From the NCBI GenBank assembly GCA_020637395.1, contig JACJWA010000002.1, positions 1 to 64,000 on the forward strand: a stretch of DNA of 64,000 nucleotides. Reading direction: 5' to 3'. This stretch comes from Calditrichota bacterium (lineage in GTDB: Bacteria > Electryoneota > RPQS01). The notes beneath the pieces were generated by a model. It was not told where the DNA came from. It did no database searches and saw only the letters and a program-made list of their open reading frames with translations. Made by a program: the position numbers and the translations under genes. How positions within the stretch are numbered: the stretch's first letter is position 1; each line of letters opens with the position of its first letter. Positions 1-8,045 of this stretch are shown here, one piece after another.

Positions 1-422
1 CTTCACTCATAAACATAACAAAAAACGCACCCACACACAAGTGTGATACAGACTGCGCACCTAATTACAAAACCGCCAAACTCTGGCATTCCAAGAGCGA
101 AATAGATACACTATGTGAGCTCCCCTCATAGCCCTTTCTATCAGAAAATGGCATTTCCTCCGTGCCCCGTACCACTACGAAGAAGATCGACAACTTCACA
201 AAGAAATCCAACGAGGCGTCTCCGGCTCGCTACAAGTGTCAGTCACGAAGTTCCTGTAGACGTCCTTTGCAGTTGGCGGGATCATGCTTCACTTTACACG
301 TTCTGGCCAACTCTCCCTTTCATAGAAAGTGCGCTATCACCTAACTTTACAACAGCTATCACAAGAGTAAATCTACGTAAACGAGCATAACCATGTGGTG
401 GAAGATAGCACAAGTCACGCGG
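1..422. other. Non-coding left edge, no gene recognised
   Basis: This stretch lies downstream of the minus-strand primase gene. The short open frames here (for example 115-390 and 162-344 on the plus strand) have no recognisable domain, no convincing ribosome-binding site and a composition unlike the neighbouring genes. I see no tRNA-like fold, repeat or clear terminator. Confidence 0.5.
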
Positions 423-1817
423 TCAAATTTTGACCATGGCATTTGAGCGAACGGGTTTCAAAGGAACTATCCGTCCCTTCTCCCGCTTAACAAGTTTTCG
501 CTTCTCAAAGGTCTCAAGAATTTTCCTAACCGTGCCTTTGCTGAGTCCCGTCGCAGCCTCGATTTCGGACTTTTGTGTAAAAGGCCCAACAATCGCCACG
601 GTCAGGTAAACCAGCAACTCATTCCCACTGAGTTTTCGATTCAAGACCTCTTTGATCGAGAGTTGCCGCCCGACGGTTGGCTGCGGTTTGGAGTTGTCCG
701 CCCTCGGGCACTTCCCAATAAGGCAGGGTAACTTGCCAAGGGCGGGGAACTTTGCTTTGAAGATCGATCCGCAACGGTTTGGAATGCTGAAGTCGTATCG
801 TGAGCCGGGTTGGCTTTTGTAAATGGTCCGTACCGAACTCTGGATTTGCTGCTTGCGTTCCCTAATCTTTGTTTCTGAGTCACCTATGTGTCTTGAATAG
901 TCGTCCACAAACTGCTCCAGGACTTCAATAGCCGCGCTATCTAAGTAGCCAAGAGTCTTCAAATGACAAATGATAAACATCTTAGGCTCTTGAAATCTGA
1001 TCCTACTCCAATCAAGTTTTGGCGACAGGCCCAAGACTGCCTTGAGGCAACTCGGCAAGCCTGACTCAACTTGCGAAAGGTTGCGTTGTATGATGCCTCC
1101 AGAAGCTGCGACGCCCGTCGCTTTCCCTTCCAACAACCTCGCCGCAATCGCCTCGTCTGATTTCTTCCCGTCCCACCAGTCCAATGAATACTCTCCCTCG
1201 AAACCGCTGGACCGTTGCTCAATCACGTCAAGCAACTCCTCTACGGATAGGTCCAATTCGACCCGGTTCACTTTCACTTTTCTAAGTCCGTTTCGATGCC
1301 TTGAGTATGGTACTCGGATTAGCCCATTCGTCTTGTAGATTCCGTGGTCGATCTTCGACGTCGCCGCCCAACGCGGAGCGAGGGCATTTGCAAAATCTTC
1401 GGTCAGTCGTTTCGCGTTGCCGAGTAGCCGTTCGGCCCATACGTCTGCCGCGTCCGGCAGCCGAAACGGTACCAAAACATGAAAGCCAGAATGCCCGGAG
1501 AAAAAAGTCTGAACGTGGTCAGGTTCTATTTTGTACCGATCCGAGAGAAAGTCCAGCAAGAGGCCACAATTGCCCTTAGAGGCCTCCAGCGTCGCCTCCA
1601 CAGGCAGTTTGGCTTTGTCGCCCACCGAGTCAATATCGATCCAGAAATCATAATCCACAAGCTTCTCACAGCCCTTGTCCGCCCACGTCTCAAGGGTGCA
1701 ATACTTCTCCCAGCTTGCATCCTTTTTCTGGGAAAGTGCGAAAGAGAATTCGCGCATTTCCTTTGAAACGTGCTTCAGGGACCTCGTTGCGGTCTTTTGA
1801 AAGATTCTCTTAAACAT
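423..1817 (-). CDS. Archaeo-eukaryotic-type primase with PriL-like Fe-S tail and winged helix
   Basis: 464 aa. The three AEP primase motifs are visible: the metal-binding DID at residues 61-63 (in DFWIDIDS), SGHSGFH at 107-113, and the third aspartate D157 in KIDHGIYKTNG. This is the catalytic core of PriS-like primase-polymerases. The C-terminal half has four spaced cysteines (C257 in LPSCLKAVL, then C349, C365 and C370), whose order resembles the [4Fe-4S] domain of the large primase subunit PriL. Residues about 396-452 look like a winged helix. It would make primers or fill gaps. It stands alone, divergent from the restriction operon. AEP primases accompany some type III CRISPR loci with RT-Cas1 (CAPP proteins), but this gene is about 16 kb from cas1, so that role is speculative. 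The primase call is firm; the Fe-S reading is an inference from cysteine spacing. Confidence 0.82.
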   Translation of the reverse strand: MFKRIFQKTATRSLKHVSKEMREFSFALSQKKDASWEKYCTLETWADKGCEKLVDYDFWIDIDSVGDKAKLPVEATLEASKGNCGLLLDFLSDRYKIEPDHVQTFFSGHSGFHVLVPFRLPDAADVWAERLLGNAKRLTEDFANALAPRWAATSKIDHGIYKTNGLIRVPYSRHRNGLRKVKVNRVELDLSVEELLDVIEQRSSGFEGEYSLDWWDGKKSDEAIAARLLEGKATGVAASGGIIQRNLSQVESGLPSCLKAVLGLSPKLDWSRIRFQEPKMFIICHLKTLGYLDSAAIEVLEQFVDDYSRHIGDSETKIRERKQQIQSSVRTIYKSQPGSRYDFSIPNRCGSIFKAKFPALGKLPCLIGKCPRADNSKPQPTVGRQLSIKEVLNRKLSGNELLVYLTVAIVGPFTQKSEIEAATGLSKGTVRKILETFEKRKLVKREKGRIVPLKPVRSNAMVKI

Positions 1818-1960
1818 TATTCAGGACTTGCTGATTTGGACACGAATCATAAATTATATGAAATCCTCCACTGACTTGCGCCCAGTTTGATCTCAAACAC
1901 CCCTTTTCTCTCCCCCAGACCCAGTATTTAGCCAGACCTTGGTTCAGACCCCTCGATTTC

Positions 1961-3979
1961 ATGACTAATTTCTCCGAAAAAGCCTCCTTTATTTGGTCCG
2001 TCGCCGAGCTACTGCGCGGCCCGTATCGCCCCAACCAGTACAAGGACGTCATGCTGCCGATGACCGTCCTCCGGCGGCTGGATTGTGTCCTCGAACCCAC
2101 CAAAGACAAGGTGTTGGCCAAGGCCAAGGAGCTGAAGGGCGGCAAGGTCACCAACCTCGAACCCCTGCTGAACCGCGTTTCCGGCCAGCCGTTTCACAAC
2201 ACCAGCAAGTTCACCTTTGAGAAGCTCAAAGGCGACCCGAACAACGTCGCGGCCAACCTGACGAACTATATCAAGGGCTTTTCACCCCGCGCGCGCGACA
2301 TCCTCGAACATTTCGGTTTTGAGGAGCAGATCGCCAAGCTTGACAAAGCTGACCGCCTGTTCTTGCTCGTCTCCAAATTCTCCGAGATTGACCTCCACCC
2401 AAGCGCCGTCTCCAATCTGGAAATGGGCTACATCTTCGAGGAACTGATCCGCCGCTTCAATGAAGCCTCGAACGAGGAGGCCGGAGACCACTTCACCCCT
2501 CGCGAGGTGATTCGCCTGATGGTCAACCTGATCTTCTCTCCGGACAGCAAAGTCCTAACGGAAAAAGGGGCCGTACGCACATTGTACGACCCCGCCGCAG
2601 GCACAGGCGGTATGTTGTCGGTCTCCGAAGAGTATCTGCGCGAACTGAATCCCGACGCGCGTCTCGAACTATTCGCCCAAGACTACAACGAGCAGTCCTA
2701 CGCCATCTGCGGCTCGGATATGATGATCAAAGGCCAGAGCCTCGACAACATCAAGTTTGGCGACAGCTTCACCGAAGACCAATTCCCACGTCACAACTTC
2801 GACTACATGCTCGCCAATCCCCCTTTCGGTGTAGAGTGGAAGCCGCAGCAAAAAATCATCGAGCGCGAGCACGACGAGCAAGGCTTCGGCGGCAGGTTTG
2901 GCCCCGGTCTCCCGCGTATCAGTGACGGCGCGCTGTTATTCCTCTTGCACATGATCAGCAAGATGAAGCCGTTCAAAGACAAGGAAGGCGGCACGCGTCT
3001 GTGCATTGTCTTTAACGGCTCACCGTTGTTCACAGGCTCCGCAGGTTCAGGTGAATCCGAAATCCGCCGTTGGATCATCGAGAACGACTGGCTCGAAACC
3101 ATCGTCGCGCTGCCGGACCAGCTTTTCTACAACACGGGTATTTCGACCTACCTTTGGCTCGTTTCCAACCGCAAGGAGAAGCGCCGCAAAGGTAAGATTC
3201 AGCTCATCAACGCGACCGAGTTCTTCCAGAAGATGCGCAAGAGCCTCGGCAACAAACGCAACGAGGTCAGCACCGACCACATCTCCGAGATCACTCGCCT
3301 GCATGGTGAGTTCAAGGAAAGTGAGTTTGTCAAGATATTTGACAATGCCGACTTCGGCTATTCGCGAATCACCGTCGAGCGACCCCTGCGCCTGAATTTC
3401 GCGGTCACTGAAGAGCGTATTGCAAAACTGCGCGAAGTGACGGCCTTCGCCAATCTCGCCGAAACCAAGAAGCGCAAAGACACCAAAGCCGCGCAGGAAG
3501 AGATAGCCGAAGGCAAACGTCAGCAGGATGCAATCATCAAAGCCTTACTGACATTGGAACCGCGCGGCACGCTGAAGAACCGCGAACAGTTTGTCGAGTT
3601 GGTCGAAGCGGCACTCAAGAAAGCCAAAGTTCCCGTTCGCGCACCAGTCATGAAAGCGATTCTCTCGGCATTGTCCGAGCGTGACGAGACCGCCGACATC
3701 TGCAAAGACGCCAAAGGCAATCCCGAACCCGACTCCGATCTTCGCGACAACGAGAACGTCCCGCTCAAAGAAGACATCCAAACCTACTTTGCGCGCGAGG
3801 TGCTGCCGCACGTCCCCGATGCCTGGATAGATCACAGCAAAACCAGGATCGGCTACGAAATCAACTTCAATCGCTATTTCTACAAGTACGTTCCGCCCAG
3901 ACCGCTGGAAGTCATCGACGCCGAGCTGGAGCAAATCGAAAACGAAATCGCCAAAATGCTCAAGCGGGTGACGGAATGA
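1961..3979 (+). CDS. hsdM: Type I restriction-modification methyltransferase subunit HsdM
   Basis: 672 aa. N6-adenine methyltransferase of a type I restriction system; it modifies host DNA together with HsdS and forms the restriction complex with HsdR. The N-terminal HsdM helical domain (about 1-150) is followed by the Rossmann methyltransferase fold. The AdoMet-binding motif DPAAGTGG begins at D210 and the catalytic NPPFG at N286. The C-terminal part from about 470 is lysine-rich and helical, longer than in the shortest HsdM proteins. The start MTNFSEKASFIWSVAELLRG matches the usual HsdM beginning. Its stop overlaps the next start as ATGA, so translation is probably coupled. Complete, with no frameshift. 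Confidence 0.95.
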   Translation: MTNFSEKASFIWSVAELLRGPYRPNQYKDVMLPMTVLRRLDCVLEPTKDKVLAKAKELKGGKVTNLEPLLNRVSGQPFHNTSKFTFEKLKGDPNNVAANLTNYIKGFSPRARDILEHFGFEEQIAKLDKADRLFLLVSKFSEIDLHPSAVSNLEMGYIFEELIRRFNEASNEEAGDHFTPREVIRLMVNLIFSPDSKVLTEKGAVRTLYDPAAGTGGMLSVSEEYLRELNPDARLELFAQDYNEQSYAICGSDMMIKGQSLDNIKFGDSFTEDQFPRHNFDYMLANPPFGVEWKPQQKIIEREHDEQGFGGRFGPGLPRISDGALLFLLHMISKMKPFKDKEGGTRLCIVFNGSPLFTGSAGSGESEIRRWIIENDWLETIVALPDQLFYNTGISTYLWLVSNRKEKRRKGKIQLINATEFFQKMRKSLGNKRNEVSTDHISEITRLHGEFKESEFVKIFDNADFGYSRITVERPLRLNFAVTEERIAKLREVTAFANLAETKKRKDTKAAQEEIAEGKRQQDAIIKALLTLEPRGTLKNREQFVELVEAALKKAKVPVRAPVMKAILSALSERDETADICKDAKGNPEPDSDLRDNENVPLKEDIQTYFAREVLPHVPDAWIDHSKTRIGYEINFNRYFYKYVPPRPLEVIDAELEQIENEIAKMLKRVTE

Positions 3980-5067
3980 GCCAGCAAAACACGCCGCAAG
4001 AGCCGCGCTCTGAAATCGTTTTGTATGAGACGCCTGACGGCAGTTCCCGCTTGGAAGTACGCTTGGAAGATGAGACAGTTTGGCTCTCACAGAACCAGCT
4101 TGCCGATCTTTATCAAACCTCCAAACAGAACGTAAGTCTCCATATAAACAATATTTACGAAGAGGGAGAGTTGAATGCCAAGGCAACTGTCAAGGAATAC
4201 TTGACAGTTCAAAATGAAGGGGGAAGGTCAGTTTCGCGCCGGATTACTTACTACAATCTGGACATGATCATCGCAGTCGGCTATCGCGTAAAGTCTCCAA
4301 TAGCAACGCGCTTCCGCCAGTGGGCCACGGCCCGCCTATCCGAGTACATCGTCAAGGGCTTCACGATGGACGATGAGCGGCTCAAGGGTCAGCGCGGGTT
4401 TGCGGACTACTTCGATGAGCTGCTTGAGCGGATACGCGATATACGCGCCAGCGAAGCCCGTGTCTATCAGAAGATCCGCGACATTTTCGCGTTGGCGGCG
4501 GACTATCATCCGGATGATGAGGCGACGCAGAAGTTTTTCGCCAAGATGCAGAACAAGATGATCTACGCGGCGACGGGACAGACGGCGGCAGAGCTGATTC
4601 GCACCCGCGCGAATGCGGACCAGCCGAATATGGGGCTGACGAATTGGAAGGGCAAAGTTGTTCGCAAACAAGATATCATGATCGCTAAAAACTACCTGAG
4701 CGCCCATGAGATCGACACCCTGAACCGTATCACCGTCATGTTTCTTGATCAGGCTGAGTTTCGAGCACAGCGTAGACAGAATATACATGAGGTTGATTGG
4801 GAGTTGGCGCTTGGACAGTTTCTTTCGCAAAACGACCTGCCGGTACTCGATTCCGCAGGGTCGGTCAGCCGCGAGAGTGCCGAAGAGTGGTCGCACGGGC
4901 AGTACAGTGAATTTGAAGAGCGGAGGCAAAGAGAAAAGGACGCAGAAGACGAAGCTCGCTACATTGAGGACCTAAAGAACACAGCCAAGTCTCTCGAAGT
5001 AGGCCGCAAAGAAGCCAAACCCGAAACGAAAAAGAAAGCGCCCAAACGCAAAGGGAAAGGCGCATGA
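3976..5067 (+). CDS. rhuM: RhuM-family protein
   Basis: 363 aa. The N-terminal half carries the typical RhuM (virulence RhuM, COG3943) pattern: WLSQNQLADLYQTSKQNV, then YYNLDMIIAVGYRVKSP and a FRQWATARLSEYIVKGF block at about 100-130. The first part resembles a helix-turn-helix. The C-terminal 60 residues are charged and probably coiled. The biochemical role of RhuM proteins is not established; members often sit inside type I restriction operons. Here the gene lies between hsdM and hsdS with a 4-bp ATGA overlap on both sides, so it is surely co-translated and may modulate the RM complex or act as a linked toxin-like gene. The family call is strong; the function is unknown. Confidence 0.88.
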   Translation: MSQQNTPQEPRSEIVLYETPDGSSRLEVRLEDETVWLSQNQLADLYQTSKQNVSLHINNIYEEGELNAKATVKEYLTVQNEGGRSVSRRITYYNLDMIIAVGYRVKSPIATRFRQWATARLSEYIVKGFTMDDERLKGQRGFADYFDELLERIRDIRASEARVYQKIRDIFALAADYHPDDEATQKFFAKMQNKMIYAATGQTAAELIRTRANADQPNMGLTNWKGKVVRKQDIMIAKNYLSAHEIDTLNRITVMFLDQAEFRAQRRQNIHEVDWELALGQFLSQNDLPVLDSAGSVSRESAEEWSHGQYSEFEERRQREKDAEDEARYIEDLKNTAKSLEVGRKEAKPETKKKAPKRKGKGA

Positions 5068-6377
5068 ACTACAAACCCTATCCCAACTACAAAGACTCCG
5101 GCATCGAGTGGCTCGGCAATGTGCCGGAAGCGTGGGAAGTTCGGTCGATACGAAGGATATTCCAAATCGTAAATGGCTCAACGCCCAAAAGCTCGGAGCC
5201 GGATTACTGGGAAGGTAACATTGCGTGGGCAACTCCAGATGAAATGGGAAAGCTAAACGGCGATACCTTGACAGAAACACAACGAACATTGTCAAGAGAA
5301 GGCTATGAAAGCTGCGGCACCACTCTTGTTCCAATCGGAAGTTTAATCTTGTCCACGCGCGCGCCAATAGGTCATCTTGCAATTGCCGGAATACCACTTT
5401 GCACGAATCAGGGATGTCGTTCTCTCGTATTCAGCGTGAAGGGAGACACGCGATACTACTTCTACATGACTCTATCAGCACGAGAAGAACTTACGTCAAG
5501 GGGCGAAGGAACGACCTTCAAAGAACTGAGCAAGGACAAGCTGGCTGAGGTCAAGTGTGTTTTTCCCCCTCTCCCCGAGCAGCGCGCCATCGCGGCTTTT
5601 CTGGACCGCGAGACGGGCCGGATTGACGAGCTGATTGCCAAGAAGGAGCGGCAGATTGAACTCTTGCAGGAGAAGCGCCAAGCCCTAATCAGCCACGCCG
5701 TCACCAAAGGCCTAAACCCCCAAGCTAATCTAAAAGACTCCGGCATAGAATGGCTCGGCATGATTCCGGAGGGGTGGGAAGTGAAGCCGATACGAAGAAT
5801 ATTCCGAATCGTAAATGGCTCAACGCCTAAAAGCTCGGAACCTGATTACTGGGAAGGTGACATTGCGTGGGCAACTCCAGATGAAATGGGAAAACTGAAC
5901 GGCGACACATTGACAGAAACGCAACGAACTTTGACAAGAGAAGGCTATGATAGCTGCGGCACCACACTTGTTCCAATCGGAAGCCTAATCTTGTCAACGC
6001 GCGCACCGATAGGTCATCTTGCAATCGCTGGAATTCCTTTATGCACGAATCAGGGCTGTCGATCTCTCGTGTTCGACACAAAGGGTGACACTCAATACTA
6101 CTTCTATCTGACATTGTCTGCGCGCGAAGAACTTGCTTCAAGGGGTGAAGGAACTACCTTCAAAGAACTGAGCAAAGACAAATTGGCAGAAGTAAAGTTT
6201 ACATCACCTCCTCTCTCCGAGCAGCGCGCCATCGCGGCATTTCTGGACCGCGAGACGGGGCGGATTGACAACATGGCCAACAAGATCCGCGAGTCCATCG
6301 AGAAGCTGCGCGAGTACCGCACAGCCCTAATTTCGGCTGCGGTAACGGGGAAGATTGATGTGCGAGGGGTGGTGTAG
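5064..6377 (+). CDS. hsdS: Type I restriction specificity subunit HsdS with duplicated recognition domain
   Basis: 437 aa. The DNA-specificity subunit that sets the sequence methylated and cut by HsdM/HsdR. It has the canonical plan: TRD1 (about residues 10-160), a conserved helical region (LPEQRAIAAFLDRETGRID, then a coiled helix to about 220), TRD2 (about 224-370) and a second conserved helix. The two halves are almost copies: 5091-5627 and 5733-6269 align without gaps at an offset of 642 bp, about 90 percent identical in protein. Normal HsdS proteins have two unrelated TRDs, so this one should recognise a symmetrical interrupted site. It starts within the rhuM stop (ATGA) and is intact. 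Confidence 0.95.
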   Translation: MNYKPYPNYKDSGIEWLGNVPEAWEVRSIRRIFQIVNGSTPKSSEPDYWEGNIAWATPDEMGKLNGDTLTETQRTLSREGYESCGTTLVPIGSLILSTRAPIGHLAIAGIPLCTNQGCRSLVFSVKGDTRYYFYMTLSAREELTSRGEGTTFKELSKDKLAEVKCVFPPLPEQRAIAAFLDRETGRIDELIAKKERQIELLQEKRQALISHAVTKGLNPQANLKDSGIEWLGMIPEGWEVKPIRRIFRIVNGSTPKSSEPDYWEGDIAWATPDEMGKLNGDTLTETQRTLTREGYDSCGTTLVPIGSLILSTRAPIGHLAIAGIPLCTNQGCRSLVFDTKGDTQYYFYLTLSAREELASRGEGTTFKELSKDKLAEVKFTSPPLSEQRAIAAFLDRETGRIDNMANKIRESIEKLREYRTALISAAVTGKIDVRGVV

Positions 6378-6381
6378 AATA

Positions 6382-7836
6382 ATGGATTACCCGAGACTGC
6401 TTCAAGAGCTTGCCGCGCTACCTGCGGAGACTGAGTGGGTAGAGTTCAAATCAGATTATGTGCAGCCAGAACAGATTGGCGAATACATATCCGCGATGGC
6501 GAATTCGGCAGTCTTGATGAACCGTGATTGTGGATATTTGGTTTGGGGCGTGAAAAACGATACGTACGCACTGGAGGGCACTGTATTCAATCCCAAAGCC
6601 GCTTCTGCAAAAGTAAAGGGCGAGGAGTTGGAGATTTGGATATCCGTGAGGTTAAACCCGCGCATAGATTTCAAGTTTGAGCGATTCGAACACAACGGCA
6701 AGCACTTTGTGATATGCACTGTGCCCGCAGCGCGATACAAAGTGGTAGAGTTTAACGGTGCGGGGTATATTCGTGTAGGTTCGGCGAAAACCAACTTAAA
6801 CACCCAGCCGGAGAAACTCCGTTCCTTACTTCTGATACTCAATCAGTATCGGTTTGAAAGCGAAGTTGCGGTATCTGGCTTAAGCTTGAACGATGCGCTG
6901 ACCTCACTGGATGTTGTCGCATATTATTCATTGGTCAAACGAGCGGAACCTGCCGACCGGGAGGCTGTAGCTTTACAACTCATTGAAGAGAAGTTTCTGC
7001 GCAAGAATGATGACGGATCTTATGCTATCACGAATCTCGGAGCGATCTTGTTTGCTCGGGACTTGTCAAGATTTGAGAAACTGGCGGGCAAGAGGGTACG
7101 CATCGTCACTTTTGCGGGGAAAGACAAACTTCAACGCTTACGCGAAGACGAAAATCAGAAGGGTTACGCCGCTGGATTTGCAGAAGTCATCAGGTACATT
7201 GGTTCACAACTGCCCACGACAGAGGTCTTTCATGAGGGTGTGCGAACGAACGTGTTGGCATATCCGGAGTTGGCTTTTCGCGAGCTGACCGCAAATATGC
7301 TCATACATCAAGACTTTACATTGACGGGTACGGCACCAATTGTAGATATTTATCTGGACCGGATTGAGTTCACCAATCTTGGCAAGCCGCTTATTGCTAC
7401 GGACAGATTCGTCGGCGCGATTCCGAGAACTCGAAATGAGCAGCTTGCGGCGTTCATGCGAAGAGCGGGCATATGCGAACAAGAAGGCAGCGGGTGCGTG
7501 AAAGTCGTCGATTCGGTGGAACGGAATCTGATGCCAGCACCTGATTTCTTGATTGTGGGTGACCACACGGTCGCCGTTCTATACGGGCCGAGGGCTTTGA
7601 CCCAGATGAGCGAGGCTGACCAAATTCGTGCCTGTTATCAACATGCCTGCAAGCAGTGGGCTGCGAAAGATGTATTGACTAACTCCTCGGTCCGAAGCCG
7701 ATTTGGCATCAGCGACGAGAACTCCGCTCAGGTCAGCCGGATTATTAGAGTTACTTTGGAGGCTGGAAAGATCAAGAAAGCGGACGGGGACACAGGGTCC
7801 AGAAAGTACGCTAAGTATGTCCCTTATTGGGTCTAA
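6382..7836 (+). CDS. AlbA_2 (Schlafen-type) DNA-binding and GHKL-ATPase-like regulator
   Basis: 484 aa from the ATG at 6382, five bases after the hsdS stop and preceded by a GGGGTGG stretch; an in-frame ATG at 6355 lies inside hsdS and is less likely. The N-terminal AlbA_2 domain (about 15-150) shows ETEWVEFKSDY and GAGYIRVGSAKTNLN. The centre has a GHKL-type ATPase-like segment (FRELTANMLIHQDF, then GSGCVKVVDSVERN). The C-terminus looks like a winged helix. COG2865-type proteins are putative transcriptional regulators and are common beside type I RM genes and in defence islands. The target is unknown. It probably belongs to the hsdM-rhuM-hsdS transcript. Confidence 0.85.
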   Translation: MDYPRLLQELAALPAETEWVEFKSDYVQPEQIGEYISAMANSAVLMNRDCGYLVWGVKNDTYALEGTVFNPKAASAKVKGEELEIWISVRLNPRIDFKFERFEHNGKHFVICTVPAARYKVVEFNGAGYIRVGSAKTNLNTQPEKLRSLLLILNQYRFESEVAVSGLSLNDALTSLDVVAYYSLVKRAEPADREAVALQLIEEKFLRKNDDGSYAITNLGAILFARDLSRFEKLAGKRVRIVTFAGKDKLQRLREDENQKGYAAGFAEVIRYIGSQLPTTEVFHEGVRTNVLAYPELAFRELTANMLIHQDFTLTGTAPIVDIYLDRIEFTNLGKPLIATDRFVGAIPRTRNEQLAAFMRRAGICEQEGSGCVKVVDSVERNLMPAPDFLIVGDHTVAVLYGPRALTQMSEADQIRACYQHACKQWAAKDVLTNSSVRSRFGISDENSAQVSRIIRVTLEAGKIKKADGDTGSRKYAKYVPYWV

Positions 7837-7950
7837 GTCTTATTTGATAGTTATTTGATTCCTGAGCTTTTTTATTGGGTTCTTATAACTGTAACGCTCT
7901 GTAAAGTTATGTTATTAGACGTCTAATTCTTATTTGATGGTTATTTGACT
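7831..7950. repeat. Pair of 30-bp direct repeats before hsdR
   Basis: The sequences at 7831-7860 and 7921-7950 match at 27 of 30 positions (core TCTTATTTGAT, then GTTATTTGA), exactly 90 bp apart. The first copy overlaps the stop of the upstream regulator. They lie in the 209-bp gap before hsdR, so they could be operator sites or remains of a small duplication. Confidence 0.7.
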
Positions 7951-8045
7951 GAACTTACGCACAGAAACAACTAAACTAATATTTTACTATACTTTAGGAA
8001 TAGTAAACAGAAATCTGAATCGGATCCGACCGCAACGACCCCAAT

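Noticed and set aside
115..390. Open frames at the left edge as possible genes
   Set aside because: No domain, no ribosome-binding site, and two overlapping frames of equal quality; most likely chance.
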